In this document: positions 7,185-13,667 of the stretch, piece by piece
Numbering within the stretch: position 1 is the stretch's first letter
Layout of the letters: every line of letters begins with the position of its first letter
Origin: a virus
Direction: 5' to 3' (one strand)
Virus record (IMG/VR): IMGVR_UViG_3300028274_000045
Span: 1-23,122 of that record
DNA length: 23,122 bases
Notes under the pieces: model-generated
The model's database searches: none
What the model was told of the DNA's origin: nothing
The model's input: only the letters and a program-made list of their open reading frames with translations
Translations under genes and position numbers: made by a program

Positions 7185-7601
7185 ATATTTCCTAATAACT
7201 TTTAAAACTTCCCTACGCATAAGGTTCTTTTCCACTTTATTAACACGCATAAAATCACGACCATAATCAAAAGTATTTCTTGCTGCTTTAGTATCACCAA
7301 GTCCTTGAAAGAATATCCTTGAGCCTAAACCATCTGCATGTCTTCGCCAAACCATCTGCCTCATCATCTTACCTGAGTAAACAAAACGCTCTTTAAGACC
7401 TTTAGAATCTTTATGCCTTTTGTAAGCTGGTGTATACTCTTTAAAAGATGCTCCTGTGTGACTTACATTGTCTTTAACACGAGCTTTAACAGATTGCATC
7501 ACCTGTGTAGTAGAACGAGCAACAGCTGTCTTAACATCTCTAACTATATACTTAGACATCCTGTCAAGAAACTTCTTGCTCCTCTTTGTTTTAATAGTCA
7601 T
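7176..7601 (-). CDS. Virion morphogenesis / head-tail joining protein (putative)
   Basis: A 141-residue very basic protein. The order N-terminal basic helices, a TPAYKRHKDSKGL segment, FVYSGKMMRQMVWRR, then GLGSRIFFQG and a C-terminal GRDFMRVNK resembles the phage virion morphogenesis / gp10-type family. In that family a conserved R-x-TGK(M)-type turn and a GR-x-F(F/M) segment near the C-terminus are typical. Such proteins help to complete the head or join head and tail. The ATG overlaps the MuF gene stop (TAATG). It is the last gene of its transcript, because the terminator hairpin contains its stop codon. Confidence 0.6.
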   Translation of the reverse strand: MTIKTKRSKKFLDRMSKYIVRDVKTAVARSTTQVMQSVKARVKDNVSHTGASFKEYTPAYKRHKDSKGLKERFVYSGKMMRQMVWRRHADGLGSRIFFQGLGDTKAARNTFDYGRDFMRVNKVEKNLMRREVLKVIRKYTK

Positions 7602-8329
7602 TATTTACAAACCCCTGAAGCTTTCTTATAACCATTTTTAATAGCCTCTTCTTCACTAATAGGAAATAAACCATGTCTACAGTTATATCTTCTCTTAGGA
7701 TTAAGCTCAATGGCTATCTTCTGGTCATATGTGAAGTAACCTGCCTGATTTAGTACACACTTACAGAAATCTCTAGTCTTATTATCAACATCTATACCAT
7801 CATAAATCCAAACATCGTTCTTCTTAGCTCTTTCGTTAAGTAGTAGCTGTCTATAATCATTAATAGCTGTCGATACATATGTCTTAGCATAGCTTTTGTA
7901 TCTTGAGCCTTGTAGGTCTTTAGCCATTGCTTTAACAAGGTCCTGCTGAGTAATACCAACCATTATGTGTTTATAAAGACCTTGCTTTAGTTTCAGACCA
8001 GCATCAATACCTATTTTCTCTAATTCTTTAAGCTGAAGCTGTTTTAATAGCTTTAATTTAGTCTTATCAACTGAGCCTTTAGCTATATCTCTAGCAGACT
8101 TATCAATCAGGTCTAATTTAACCACATAATCCTCTAATAACTCATAGAAACCAGCTTTTTGTAGTAATCTTGACCACCTAGAATCCCATTTAGTTAATGT
8201 AGTAGAAGTAAGAAGAAGAATCTCAGCACTTGCTAATAGATAGGCAATAGTGAAGATTTCTTCTAATCTGTCTTCAAATTCATCAGTAAGAGCTTCCATC
8301 TCCTCCTGATTTCTATCAAATAACTCCAT
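7601..8329 (-). CDS. MuF-like head morphogenesis protein
   Basis: A 242-residue protein encoded right after the portal gene, the standard place for MuF/gp7-type minor head proteins. The N-terminal two thirds is helical and charged. The C-terminal domain shows the family signature: WIYDGIDVDNKTRDFC at 174-189, a second Cys two residues later, and NCRH at 216-219. The Cys/His residues probably bind a metal. These proteins enter the head with the portal and may be ejected with the DNA. No toxin domain is attached; the protein stops shortly after the MuF core with GVCK. The ATG lies 2 bases after the portal stop. Confidence 0.8.
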   Translation of the reverse strand: MELFDRNQEEMEALTDEFEDRLEEIFTIAYLLASAEILLLTSTTLTKWDSRWSRLLQKAGFYELLEDYVVKLDLIDKSARDIAKGSVDKTKLKLLKQLQLKELEKIGIDAGLKLKQGLYKHIMVGITQQDLVKAMAKDLQGSRYKSYAKTYVSTAINDYRQLLLNERAKKNDVWIYDGIDVDNKTRDFCKCVLNQAGYFTYDQKIAIELNPKRRYNCRHGLFPISEEEAIKNGYKKASGVCK

Positions 8330-8331
8330 AA

Positions 8332-9666
8332 TTAGTCTTCTATATCGGTTTTAATCTCTATAGAACCTAATTTATTAAGCATATCATTCCTGATTTTAAT
8401 ATTCTCTTCCCAAATACCTTTAGCTTTGTCTAAAGGAATATTTTTGTCTTTAGAAATAATTTCAATCGGGTTTGTAAGACCTAAATCAACTGACCTTGTG
8501 TAAGCATTCAGTTTCTCTTCGTCTCTTTCTTGATAAGCTATCGGATTGAAAGCAATAATAAAGCCATCTTGGAAGTTATTTCCGTACATATTACCTATTT
8601 TAGTAATCAGGGCGTTCAATTCTCTCTCATATAAGACAAAGTCTTTCTGATTCTCTCTAGTAATGTTATCTAAAGACTGATTTTCCATCTTTAAAGCAAA
8701 ACCTGTAGATACCTGACTAGTCATCTTAAATTGTGCTGGTGATATGTTGTAGTTTATAGCAATTTTACTGATTGAAGCATCTAAAACACCTGCTAATTCG
8801 TCTAAATTCGCTTGTAAGTCTAATAACTGGAAGTTCACATCTGTTCCAGACACTGTAATAGCTGAACTAGGGTCTAACATCTGACCATCAATCTCACCAA
8901 CATTCTGTCCTACAACTACAATCTGTTTAAACGACTGCCATTTAATCAGGTAATTCTTGAATGTGTTATAAATAGAGTTATCTAATGTTGTTTCTACTAA
9001 ATCTGTCCCTGAATGCTCATCGAAGAATGTACCATCTCTAAAACCTTTTTGCATAAAGATAAATGGTAAGAAACCAAAGGGGTTAACATCGTCATCATTC
9101 AGTGAATCTTTCTCATACGAACCATCTGTCGCATATTCTCTATAATAATGTTCTGTTTCTGACCAATATGCCCACTTTGTCTTACCTTTTTCTAGGTTTT
9201 CTACAAAATACTCTACTGATTTAGGGTCACCAAACTCATCAAGCTCTACTCTAGTCTTATGAGGGTATCTAAATATCATTTTGGGTCTATTATTAGCTTC
9301 ATCCCACACAACCTGAACTACTAGGTCATTTAGAGCATTTAGATACTTATTCGCCTGTGTCATAAACTGGTCAATTCTTAAATCATCATAGTAGTCAGCT
9401 ACTGTCTGGTCATTTATTTCTCTAACGACACCATTAGTATAAACCTTAGATGTTTTATCAATAATAGATCTAAATACATTATTAGTCATGTCTAATTGCT
9501 TATCCATACCAATCAGTGCTGCTTTATCATAAATATCTTCTAGCCGTGCCTTAGCTTGATACCTATAATTACCTTGATACATGTTGTATCTATCTTTGAA
9601 CTTCTGTTCTCTACTAACTGCTGATGAGTTAGCTTTTCTTGCATCTTTTAAATTTACTGTTGCCAC
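8332..9666 (-). CDS. Portal protein (SPP1 gp6-like)
   Basis: A 444-residue protein between the large terminase and MuF genes. Its start region (KFKDRYNMYQGNYRY) and the segment LIKWQSFKQIVVVGQNVGE, followed later by NYNISPAQFKMTSQVSTGFALKME (written here in parts: NYNISPAQFK, STGFALKM), are typical of portal proteins of the SPP1 gp6 class. The long C-terminal helices (residues about 330-400) would form the stem and crown. The dodecameric portal is the DNA entry channel and the docking site for the terminase. The length agrees with the family. The gene sits 9 bases downstream of the terminase stop. Confidence 0.85.
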   Translation of the reverse strand: MATVNLKDARKANSSAVSREQKFKDRYNMYQGNYRYQAKARLEDIYDKAALIGMDKQLDMTNNVFRSIIDKTSKVYTNGVVREINDQTVADYYDDLRIDQFMTQANKYLNALNDLVVQVVWDEANNRPKMIFRYPHKTRVELDEFGDPKSVEYFVENLEKGKTKWAYWSETEHYYREYATDGSYEKDSLNDDDVNPFGFLPFIFMQKGFRDGTFFDEHSGTDLVETTLDNSIYNTFKNYLIKWQSFKQIVVVGQNVGEIDGQMLDPSSAITVSGTDVNFQLLDLQANLDELAGVLDASISKIAINYNISPAQFKMTSQVSTGFALKMENQSLDNITRENQKDFVLYERELNALITKIGNMYGNNFQDGFIIAFNPIAYQERDEEKLNAYTRSVDLGLTNPIEIISKDKNIPLDKAKGIWEENIKIRNDMLNKLGSIEIKTDIED

Positions 9667-9675
9667 TTTTTATCC

Positions 9676-10902
9676 TTATCCAAAACTCAGTGATTGTCTT
9701 GCTACTCTTTGTTCAATTATACCAAAAACTCTAACCAGAAAATAACCCATAGAGTCACTCCAGTCGTCATTTGTCGAAGCCCCTGCAAATTTCTCAGGTT
9801 GTCCTGAAGAATCATATGCCTGCTGTTCTAAAGCTCTTGCCACATTCGGACACTGCTTATGATTAACCTTAAATCTGTTTTTCTGAAGTAGTAGGTTCAC
9901 AGCATTAACTCTGTCTGCTACTTTACCGTTTCTTTTGGGAGCATTGATATTTAGTCCTGACCTTTGAAGCAGTTCTATATCACTCATTGAGGCATTCGTC
10001 TTCCCCTGATAACCTGAAGCATCTGGATACATAGTAATGTTCGAGTGCCTAGGGTATCTTAGTTTTATCTGCTCTATTATATCATAAGTATCAGCAGATG
10101 TGAACTCATCCACAAGTATAGGATTGTTATCCTCTATCACGAACACTGATGAACAGCAACCACCCACATTGAAATCCTGTCCTATGTGTAGGGCATCTTT
10201 GGGACGGATGGTTCTGTCAGTGCTGTGAGTAAATCTATCATAATGAGAATATACTGACCCTGATGTTAAGTTCACAAACTCACCATTCAGATATGCTGCT
10301 AGAAGTTCTTCAGGATACTGCTCTCTTAGCTGTGCTATATAAGAGTCTGGTAGGAACTTATTATCTGTTGTCTTCGCTTTAATAACATGCCAACGACCAT
10401 TCTGACTCTGCTCATATAACCACTTGAACCCTTCAGGTGTCGATGTAGTATCTATCAGTGCATTCTCTATAGACCTATTTCTACCTAATATCTTATTGTA
10501 CGCTAATTCCATCTTGTCTTTAGGCACAAGGTCAGCCTCATCTATCCAACTGTATGCTGTTTCATAACCAATAATCAATTCGGGTTCTGACAGAGTACGG
10601 AAGAGAATCTGAGAGTTGTTTGGTATCGTTATAGTCTTATCTACTTTATTCAACTTAAACTTTATGTTGAGGTTGTTAAGTGCTTCTGTAAATATAGGTA
10701 GTGATACATCTCTAATCAGGTTATATGTAGGCAGATACACTGCTACTCTATGCTGAGGGTGCTTCAACTTCTGTATGATAGTCTTAATAACCCCTGCATA
10801 GGATTTACCAGAACCAAACCCAGCTACTAACATCGTGTTAGTTGTTGAGTTCAGATACTCCAGCTGGTGTGGTAGTAGTGATAGTGCTGCTTTGTTAGAC
10901 AA
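9676..10902 (-). CDS. terL: Terminase large subunit
   Basis: A 408-residue packaging ATPase and nuclease. Walker A is GFGSGKS at 28-34, Walker B YSWIDEAD at 117-124 with the catalytic Glu, and the coupling motif TTSTPEG at 152-158. The C-terminal RNase H-like nuclease shows three acidic sites: D243 in GQDFNVG, D294 in YPDASG, and the DDWSD cluster at 379-383. It translocates DNA into the prohead through the portal and cuts concatemers. The gene starts inside the end of the small-subunit gene (8-base overlap). The order small terminase, large terminase, portal, MuF is conventional. Confidence 0.95.
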   Translation of the reverse strand: MSNKAALSLLPHQLEYLNSTTNTMLVAGFGSGKSYAGVIKTIIQKLKHPQHRVAVYLPTYNLIRDVSLPIFTEALNNLNIKFKLNKVDKTITIPNNSQILFRTLSEPELIIGYETAYSWIDEADLVPKDKMELAYNKILGRNRSIENALIDTTSTPEGFKWLYEQSQNGRWHVIKAKTTDNKFLPDSYIAQLREQYPEELLAAYLNGEFVNLTSGSVYSHYDRFTHSTDRTIRPKDALHIGQDFNVGGCCSSVFVIEDNNPILVDEFTSADTYDIIEQIKLRYPRHSNITMYPDASGYQGKTNASMSDIELLQRSGLNINAPKRNGKVADRVNAVNLLLQKNRFKVNHKQCPNVARALEQQAYDSSGQPEKFAGASTNDDWSDSMGYFLVRVFGIIEQRVARQSLSFG

Positions 10903-11197
10903 GGCTAATCACTATCTCACTCGGTGTGTTCTGTTCTTCTTGTTGGTTGTCATTGTACTCAAACTGATGTCTAAGTAAGAACTGCGTAAAGTTACCACTC
11001 TTAGGGTTTGTAAGCCCGTTGTCTATTAACCACGCCTCACATCTCTCTAATGCCATTGTGTATGTAGTGGGGTCTTCGTTTAGTTTTGTTATAAAAGTAT
11101 CTTTTGTTAAATCTAAATGAAGACACAAGTTGTTAAATGTTTTTAGTGCTTCTGATTTATCAAAGAAGTCATCTATTCTTTTCTGTATAAGTGCCAT
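10895..11197 (-). CDS. terS: Terminase small subunit (putative)
   Basis: A 100-residue protein overlapping the large terminase by 8 bases. It reads as a short helical protein with the segment LDLTKDTFITKLNEDPTTY followed by a helix and NGLTNPKSGNFTQFLLRHQFEY. This pattern resembles small terminase / DNA-packaging proteins, which recognise the packaging site and regulate the large subunit. It is the first gene of the packaging transcript, next to the repeat-rich region at 11.2-12.0 kb that could contain its binding site. AAAAGGAAA precedes the ATG. Confidence 0.72.
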   Translation of the reverse strand: MALIQKRIDDFFDKSEALKTFNNLCLHLDLTKDTFITKLNEDPTTYTMALERCEAWLIDNGLTNPKSGNFTQFLLRHQFEYNDNQQEEQNTPSEIVISLV

Positions 11198-11214
11198 TGT
11201 GTTTCCTTTTTATA

Positions 11215-11223
11215 ATTATAGCA
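11215..11223 (-). promoter_or_regulatory. Extended -10 promoter of the terminase operon
   Basis: On the minus strand TGC-TATAAT ends at 11215, about 18 bases before the terminase ATG at 11197. The -35 region is not recognisable, as expected for an extended -10 promoter. It diverges from the plus-strand TATAAT elements at 11251 and 11317. Confidence 0.55.
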
Positions 11224-11227
11224 TAAT

Positions 11228-11376
11228 AAAAGCTGTTGTGGGGTCTGTAATATAATATAACATCATTACATCAATACTTTTAGGTCCTAAAAAATCTGTT
11301 GTGGGTATCTTTTATATATAATATAACATCATTACATCAATATTAATTGAGCCTAAAAAATCTGCTGTGGGGGCAA
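11228..11376 (+). repeat. Tandem promoter-like repeat, 2.5 units of 63-66 bp
   Basis: Each unit begins with a CTG(T/C)TGTGGG block (at 11233, 11296 and 11362). In the first two units this leads to a 25-base sequence identical in both (11252-11276 and 11318-11342) that contains TATAAT and ATCATTACATC. The third unit keeps only the first block. TATAAT boxes are at 11251-11256 and 11317-11322 on the plus strand. The ATCATTACATC part also occurs after TATAAT at 16669-16690, so these are probably two tandem phage promoters pointing into the non-coding region to the right. Confidence 0.7.
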
Positions 11377-11567
11377 ACCGCCCTACTGCGAAAAAACTCC
11401 CATACCCCTAAATATTAAGAAAAAACGCTAAAATAAGAAGGAAATAGGGTAGGGCGTCCAAAATAATTAAATTTTGTATTGGAAACTATAATTTCCAAAC
11501 TATTATTAATAATGCCCTGCTTTGTAAGAGTGGATTTTTTAGGTTATTTTCGCGTGCTTTGATACCC
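11342..11567. other. Non-coding stretch with inverted repeats
   Basis: No credible open reading frame on either strand. An 8-bp inverted repeat CGCCCTAC (11379-11386) / GTAGGGCG (11449-11456) encloses about 60 bases. A 7-bp hairpin TTGGAAA (11479-11485) / TTTCCAA (11492-11498) follows. The parts CCCCTAAA (11405) and AATAGGGTAGGGC (11443-11455) recur in the control region near 13.7 kb. Confidence 0.6.
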
Positions 11568-11714
11568 AAAAAAGCTACAAAAAAGCTACAAAAAAGCTAC
11601 AAAAAAGCTACAAAAAAGCTACAAAAAAGCTACAAAACAATGCTAATCAAATGCTAATCAAATGCTAATCAAATGCTAATCAAATGCTACAAAATAATGC
11701 TAATCAAATGCTAA
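11568..11714. repeat. Phased 11-bp repeat array (A-tract / GCTA iterons)
   Basis: GCTA occurs 13 times, at 11574, 11585, 11596, 11607, 11618, 11629, 11642, 11653, 11664, 11675, 11686, 11699 and 11710. The spacing is 11 bases except for two steps of 13. The first six units are AAAAAAGCTAC; the following ones are mostly AATGCTAATCA. The period matches about one helical turn, so sites lie on one face of the DNA. The A6 tracts in phase should bend the DNA. The array is non-coding (11 is not a multiple of 3). It resembles replication-initiator iterons or terminase/partition binding arrays. Confidence 0.9.
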
Positions 11715-11889
11715 AAGATTACGTTGTTCGCTAATTACATAGAAAGTCTTCTATTGGCTATACAGCATATAAGAGCATCTAAAAAGAGCTTTATATATAT
11801 ATACTTTGTTTACTGTATTAGTAAAAAGTAAGTAATAAAGAAATAAAAGAGCTAGAACACCCCTACAGCAATGCCTAGCACCTGATTAC
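11715..11889. other. Non-coding A+T-rich stretch
   Basis: No open reading frame. GATTACGTT occurs at 11717-11725 and again at 11884-11892; in both places it is followed by CG and TTACAT within about 15 bases, suggesting a diverged repeat. A run of alternating TA at about 11791-11802 would melt easily. Confidence 0.5.
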
Positions 11890-11973
11890 GTTAGCCGTTA
11901 CATTGATACCTTATTTAGTGTTAAGGTAATATATTATAATAACTTAATATTATCACTAAAGTAACGGCGTAAC
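11890..11973. other. Branched inverted-repeat element
   Basis: GTTAGCCGTTAC (11890-11901) pairs with 11961-11973 over 12 bases with one bulged G. Inside it, TACCTTA (11907-11913) pairs with TAAGGTA (11922-11928) around an 8-base loop. TAATAT (11927-11932) can pair with ATATTA (11947-11952), partly competing with the previous stem. The whole can fold as a junction of about 84 bases in RNA or extruded DNA. No gene lies within it. It could be part of an origin, a structured RNA or a recombination site; the sequence does not decide. Confidence 0.55.
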
Positions 11974-11984
11974 AATAAAGAAAT

Positions 11985-12013
11985 GAAAAAGGGTGAGACA
12001 AAAGCCCCACCCT
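11985..12013 (-). terminator. Terminator of the accessory operon
   Basis: AGGGTG (11990-11995) and CACCCT (12008-12013) form a 6-bp GC-rich stem. Read on the minus strand, the stem is followed by a TTTTTC run (11990-11985). It lies 16 bases after the stop of the last accessory micropeptide gene and is well placed to end that operon. Confidence 0.75.
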
Positions 12014-12028
12014 CTTAATAAATATTAG

Positions 12029-12094
12029 CTACCCAAATACGGTTAAAATACCAACTACAACACCTATAATAAATAATAATAACATCCTAATCAT
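12029..12094 (-). CDS. 21-residue hydrophobic membrane micropeptide (putative)
   Basis: ATG 12094-12092, preceded at 8 bases by a GAGGG ribosome binding site inside the end of the 170-residue gene. It encodes MIRM followed by LLLFIIGVVVGILTVFG, essentially one transmembrane helix with a basic residue at its N-terminus. The frame ends in TAG 16 bases before the terminator. Such peptides can insert into the inner membrane and modulate host proteins or act as small holin-like peptides. Support is the ribosome binding site, the operon position and the composition. It is short, so it may be fortuitous. Confidence 0.45.
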   Translation of the reverse strand: MIRMLLLFIIGVVVGILTVFG

Positions 12095-12599
12095 AGTAAT
12101 AACCCTCAGCACAAAATGGATAGCTATCACCCATATATTTAATGATAACATCGCAGCAGCATTCTAGCAGTAAAACCCGACTTTTAAAGATCTCTTCGTA
12201 ACTATATGTAGGGATATAACCATCCTCAGCAGTAGTGACTAATCGAACATGCTCCCTTAATAATTCCTTTAAATCATTTTCTCTAATATATTTTATAATA
12301 GCACCACCCCCAGCAGCAGTACTGACAATCATATAATCCGTTGAATAATTGTAATAGGTTGGACTCACCAAGTCAACAAAAGCCAACTCAACTCCAACCT
12401 CATTACGGAATACTTCCAACAAAGCTTTACAGTAGCCGACTTTAGCTTCATTCCATACTGATATACCAACATCATGAAGCATGTCATGATCCAAGTCCCC
12501 CGAATCTTCATTTATAGCACCAACAGAACACGCAACCGCATATTCTACTAAACTGTCATGTATTGACTCATAGAAACCCCCAAAATTAAATTTAATCAT
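12087..12599 (-). CDS. Acidic accessory protein, unknown function (170 aa)
   Basis: A 170-residue protein with about 28 acidic against about 11 basic residues. The N-terminus FNFGGFYESIHDSLVEYAV, a central SPTYYNYSTDYMIV segment and a C-terminal triple cysteine (147-149) followed by an aromatic/acidic end (GYYYD) are its notable parts. I recognise the general look of proteins encoded on phages and plasmids but cannot name a family or function. Strong negative charge and early-operon position would fit a DNA mimic or an inhibitor of host defence; that is inference. It overlaps the preceding 123-residue gene by 8 bases, so the two are probably translated together. Confidence 0.75.
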   Translation of the reverse strand: MIKFNFGGFYESIHDSLVEYAVACSVGAINEDSGDLDHDMLHDVGISVWNEAKVGYCKALLEVFRNEVGVELAFVDLVSPTYYNYSTDYMIVSTAAGGGAIIKYIRENDLKELLREHVRLVTTAEDGYIPTYSYEEIFKSRVLLLECCCDVIIKYMGDSYPFCAEGYYYD

Positions 12600-12963
12600 C
12601 CAACGCCCCTAAATATTCCACCATGCTATCAATGCATTCATTCACATATTTACTATAATAAAAATATTGGCCTAATTGTATAGCCCCGTGATAATCAAAT
12701 TTATCGGGCGTACCAAACTCATCTATAGCCTCTTCAATATAACCATAATTATCTACCGCCCACTTCCTTAAATCATAGTTGTAAATATCAATCAAACTGT
12801 TAACAATTTCATCGACACCCCCCGAGTCGTTGACACCATCTCCTAACCACTCTTTAAGGTCTTCAAACTCTTGATATTCTAGTACCTCAATCACTTGATC
12901 TTTATAATCGCCCTCAAAATCTTTAAATATCTCTCTTAAATCACTATTATTATTTATTATCAT
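12592..12963 (-). CDS. Very acidic accessory protein, possible DNA mimic (123 aa)
   Basis: A 123-residue protein with 17 Asp and 13 Glu against 8 Lys/Arg, giving a net charge of about -22, plus many Tyr and Trp. Sequence blocks include DLREIFKDFEG, EFEDLKEWLGDGV, LIDIYNYDLRKWAVDNYGY and EEAIDEFG. Proteins of this size and charge, encoded early by phages, include DNA-mimic inhibitors of restriction enzymes and other DNA-binding proteins. I see no specific ArdA or Ocr motif, so this is a hypothesis only. It overlaps the 170-residue gene by 8 bases and follows the 107-residue gene after 16 bases. Confidence 0.75.
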   Translation of the reverse strand: MIINNNSDLREIFKDFEGDYKDQVIEVLEYQEFEDLKEWLGDGVNDSGGVDEIVNSLIDIYNYDLRKWAVDNYGYIEEAIDEFGTPDKFDYHGAIQLGQYFYYSKYVNECIDSMVEYLGALDD

Positions 12964-12979
12964 TTTTATACCTTTGTTA

Positions 12980-13303
12980 CTAATTGTTTTCTATAGCATA
13001 CATTAAAATGCAGTTATCATTTGTAGCTATAATATATACACCCTTATGTTTAAATACTTTACCGTTTAAATCAAGTCTTGACTCTATGGCTTTACCATCT
13101 ATAGTAAATGAAGACTTAATAATATTGCTATTATTATTTGATCTAGCAATTCTATCGTAGTTGATATTAGGCCTTATGGTTTCTATTTGTTTATCTAGTA
13201 GCTCGATCGTAGCTTCAACAGTCGTATTAAACTTACTACCTAATAATGCACTTTTGTTATTGATAAGTAGTGACTTAAACTCTTTTAGTGTGATTTTATT
13301 CAT
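12980..13303 (-). CDS. Accessory protein, unknown (107 aa)
   Basis: A 107-residue protein. The N-terminal half is helical (ITLKEFKSLLINNKSALLG, then EATIELLDKQIETI). An Asn-rich linker (ARSNNNSN) leads to a C-terminal part of beta-strands (IIKSSFTIDG, VFKHKGVYIIAT, CILMYAIENN). No family recognised. An AAAAGGAAT ribosome binding site precedes the ATG. It is the third gene of the accessory operon. Confidence 0.7.
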   Translation of the reverse strand: MNKITLKEFKSLLINNKSALLGSKFNTTVEATIELLDKQIETIRPNINYDRIARSNNNSNIIKSSFTIDGKAIESRLDLNGKVFKHKGVYIIATNDNCILMYAIENN

Positions 13304-13313
13304 GTTATTCCTT

Positions 13314-13490
13314 TTATTTTTGTATCATTTCTTTAGTATTAGCATTCATGTTATTTACTTCTTTACTTCTAACTAACATATCATTAATTACATCTATCAA
13401 TAAATGATTTAAGTAATCTAAATAAAATAATTCACAATAAAGCATTTCGTCTCTTATTAGTGTCTCGAGTGTTTTGTTAGTTAAATTCAT
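13314..13490 (-). CDS. Small accessory protein, unknown (58 aa)
   Basis: ATG 13490-13488 with AAAGGG upstream; stop TAA at 13316-13314, about 10 bases before the next gene. The product begins MNLTNKTLETLIRDEMLYCE and is predicted helical throughout, with a hydrophobic/aromatic middle (LFYLDYLNHLLIDVI) and a polar end. It overlaps the upstream membrane peptide gene by 14 bases. No family recognised. Operon fit and ribosome binding site support it. Confidence 0.6.
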   Translation of the reverse strand: MNLTNKTLETLIRDEMLYCELFYLDYLNHLLIDVINDMLVRSKEVNNMNANTKEMIQK

Positions 13491-13608
13491 TTTTATACCC
13501 TTTTAATGTCTCTTTTTTTGTTAATCCTGTAATAGCACACCTATCATCACCAACTAAAATAATTCCTAATATAGAAATTATAATACCTATTAGTAAAACT
13601 TCAACCAT
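13477..13608 (-). CDS. 43-residue single-pass membrane peptide
   Basis: ATG 13608-13606 with a strong AAGGAG ribosome binding site. Residues 3-19 (EVLLIGIIISILGIILV) form one transmembrane helix. They are followed by GDDRC and a short basic cytoplasmic-looking tail (KKETLKGYKNEFN). It is the first gene after the consensus promoter at 13639-13667, so it is probably made very early and abundantly. Function unknown. Candidates include a membrane-targeted host modulator or superinfection-exclusion peptide. Confidence 0.65.
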   Translation of the reverse strand: MVEVLLIGIIISILGIILVGDDRCAITGLTKKETLKGYKNEFN

Positions 13609-13638
13609 GTTAACTCCTTCAAAATTAAATGTAACCGT

Positions 13639-13667
13639 ATTATAATATAATATTAATATATTGTCAA
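13639..13667 (-). promoter_or_regulatory. Perfect sigma-70 promoter of the accessory operon
   Basis: Reading the minus strand, TTGACA (13667-13662) is followed after exactly 17 bases by TATAAT (13644-13639). No other promoter in the window matches both hexamers at optimal spacing. It drives the 43-, 58-, 107-, 123-, 170- and 21-residue frames to the terminator at 11985. Such a promoter would be recognised immediately by host RNA polymerase after infection, or constitutively in a prophage. Confidence 0.85.

Noticed and set aside
11568-11714. CRISPR array
   Set aside because: Units are 11 bp with no unique spacers, and there are no cas genes. It is an iteron-like array.
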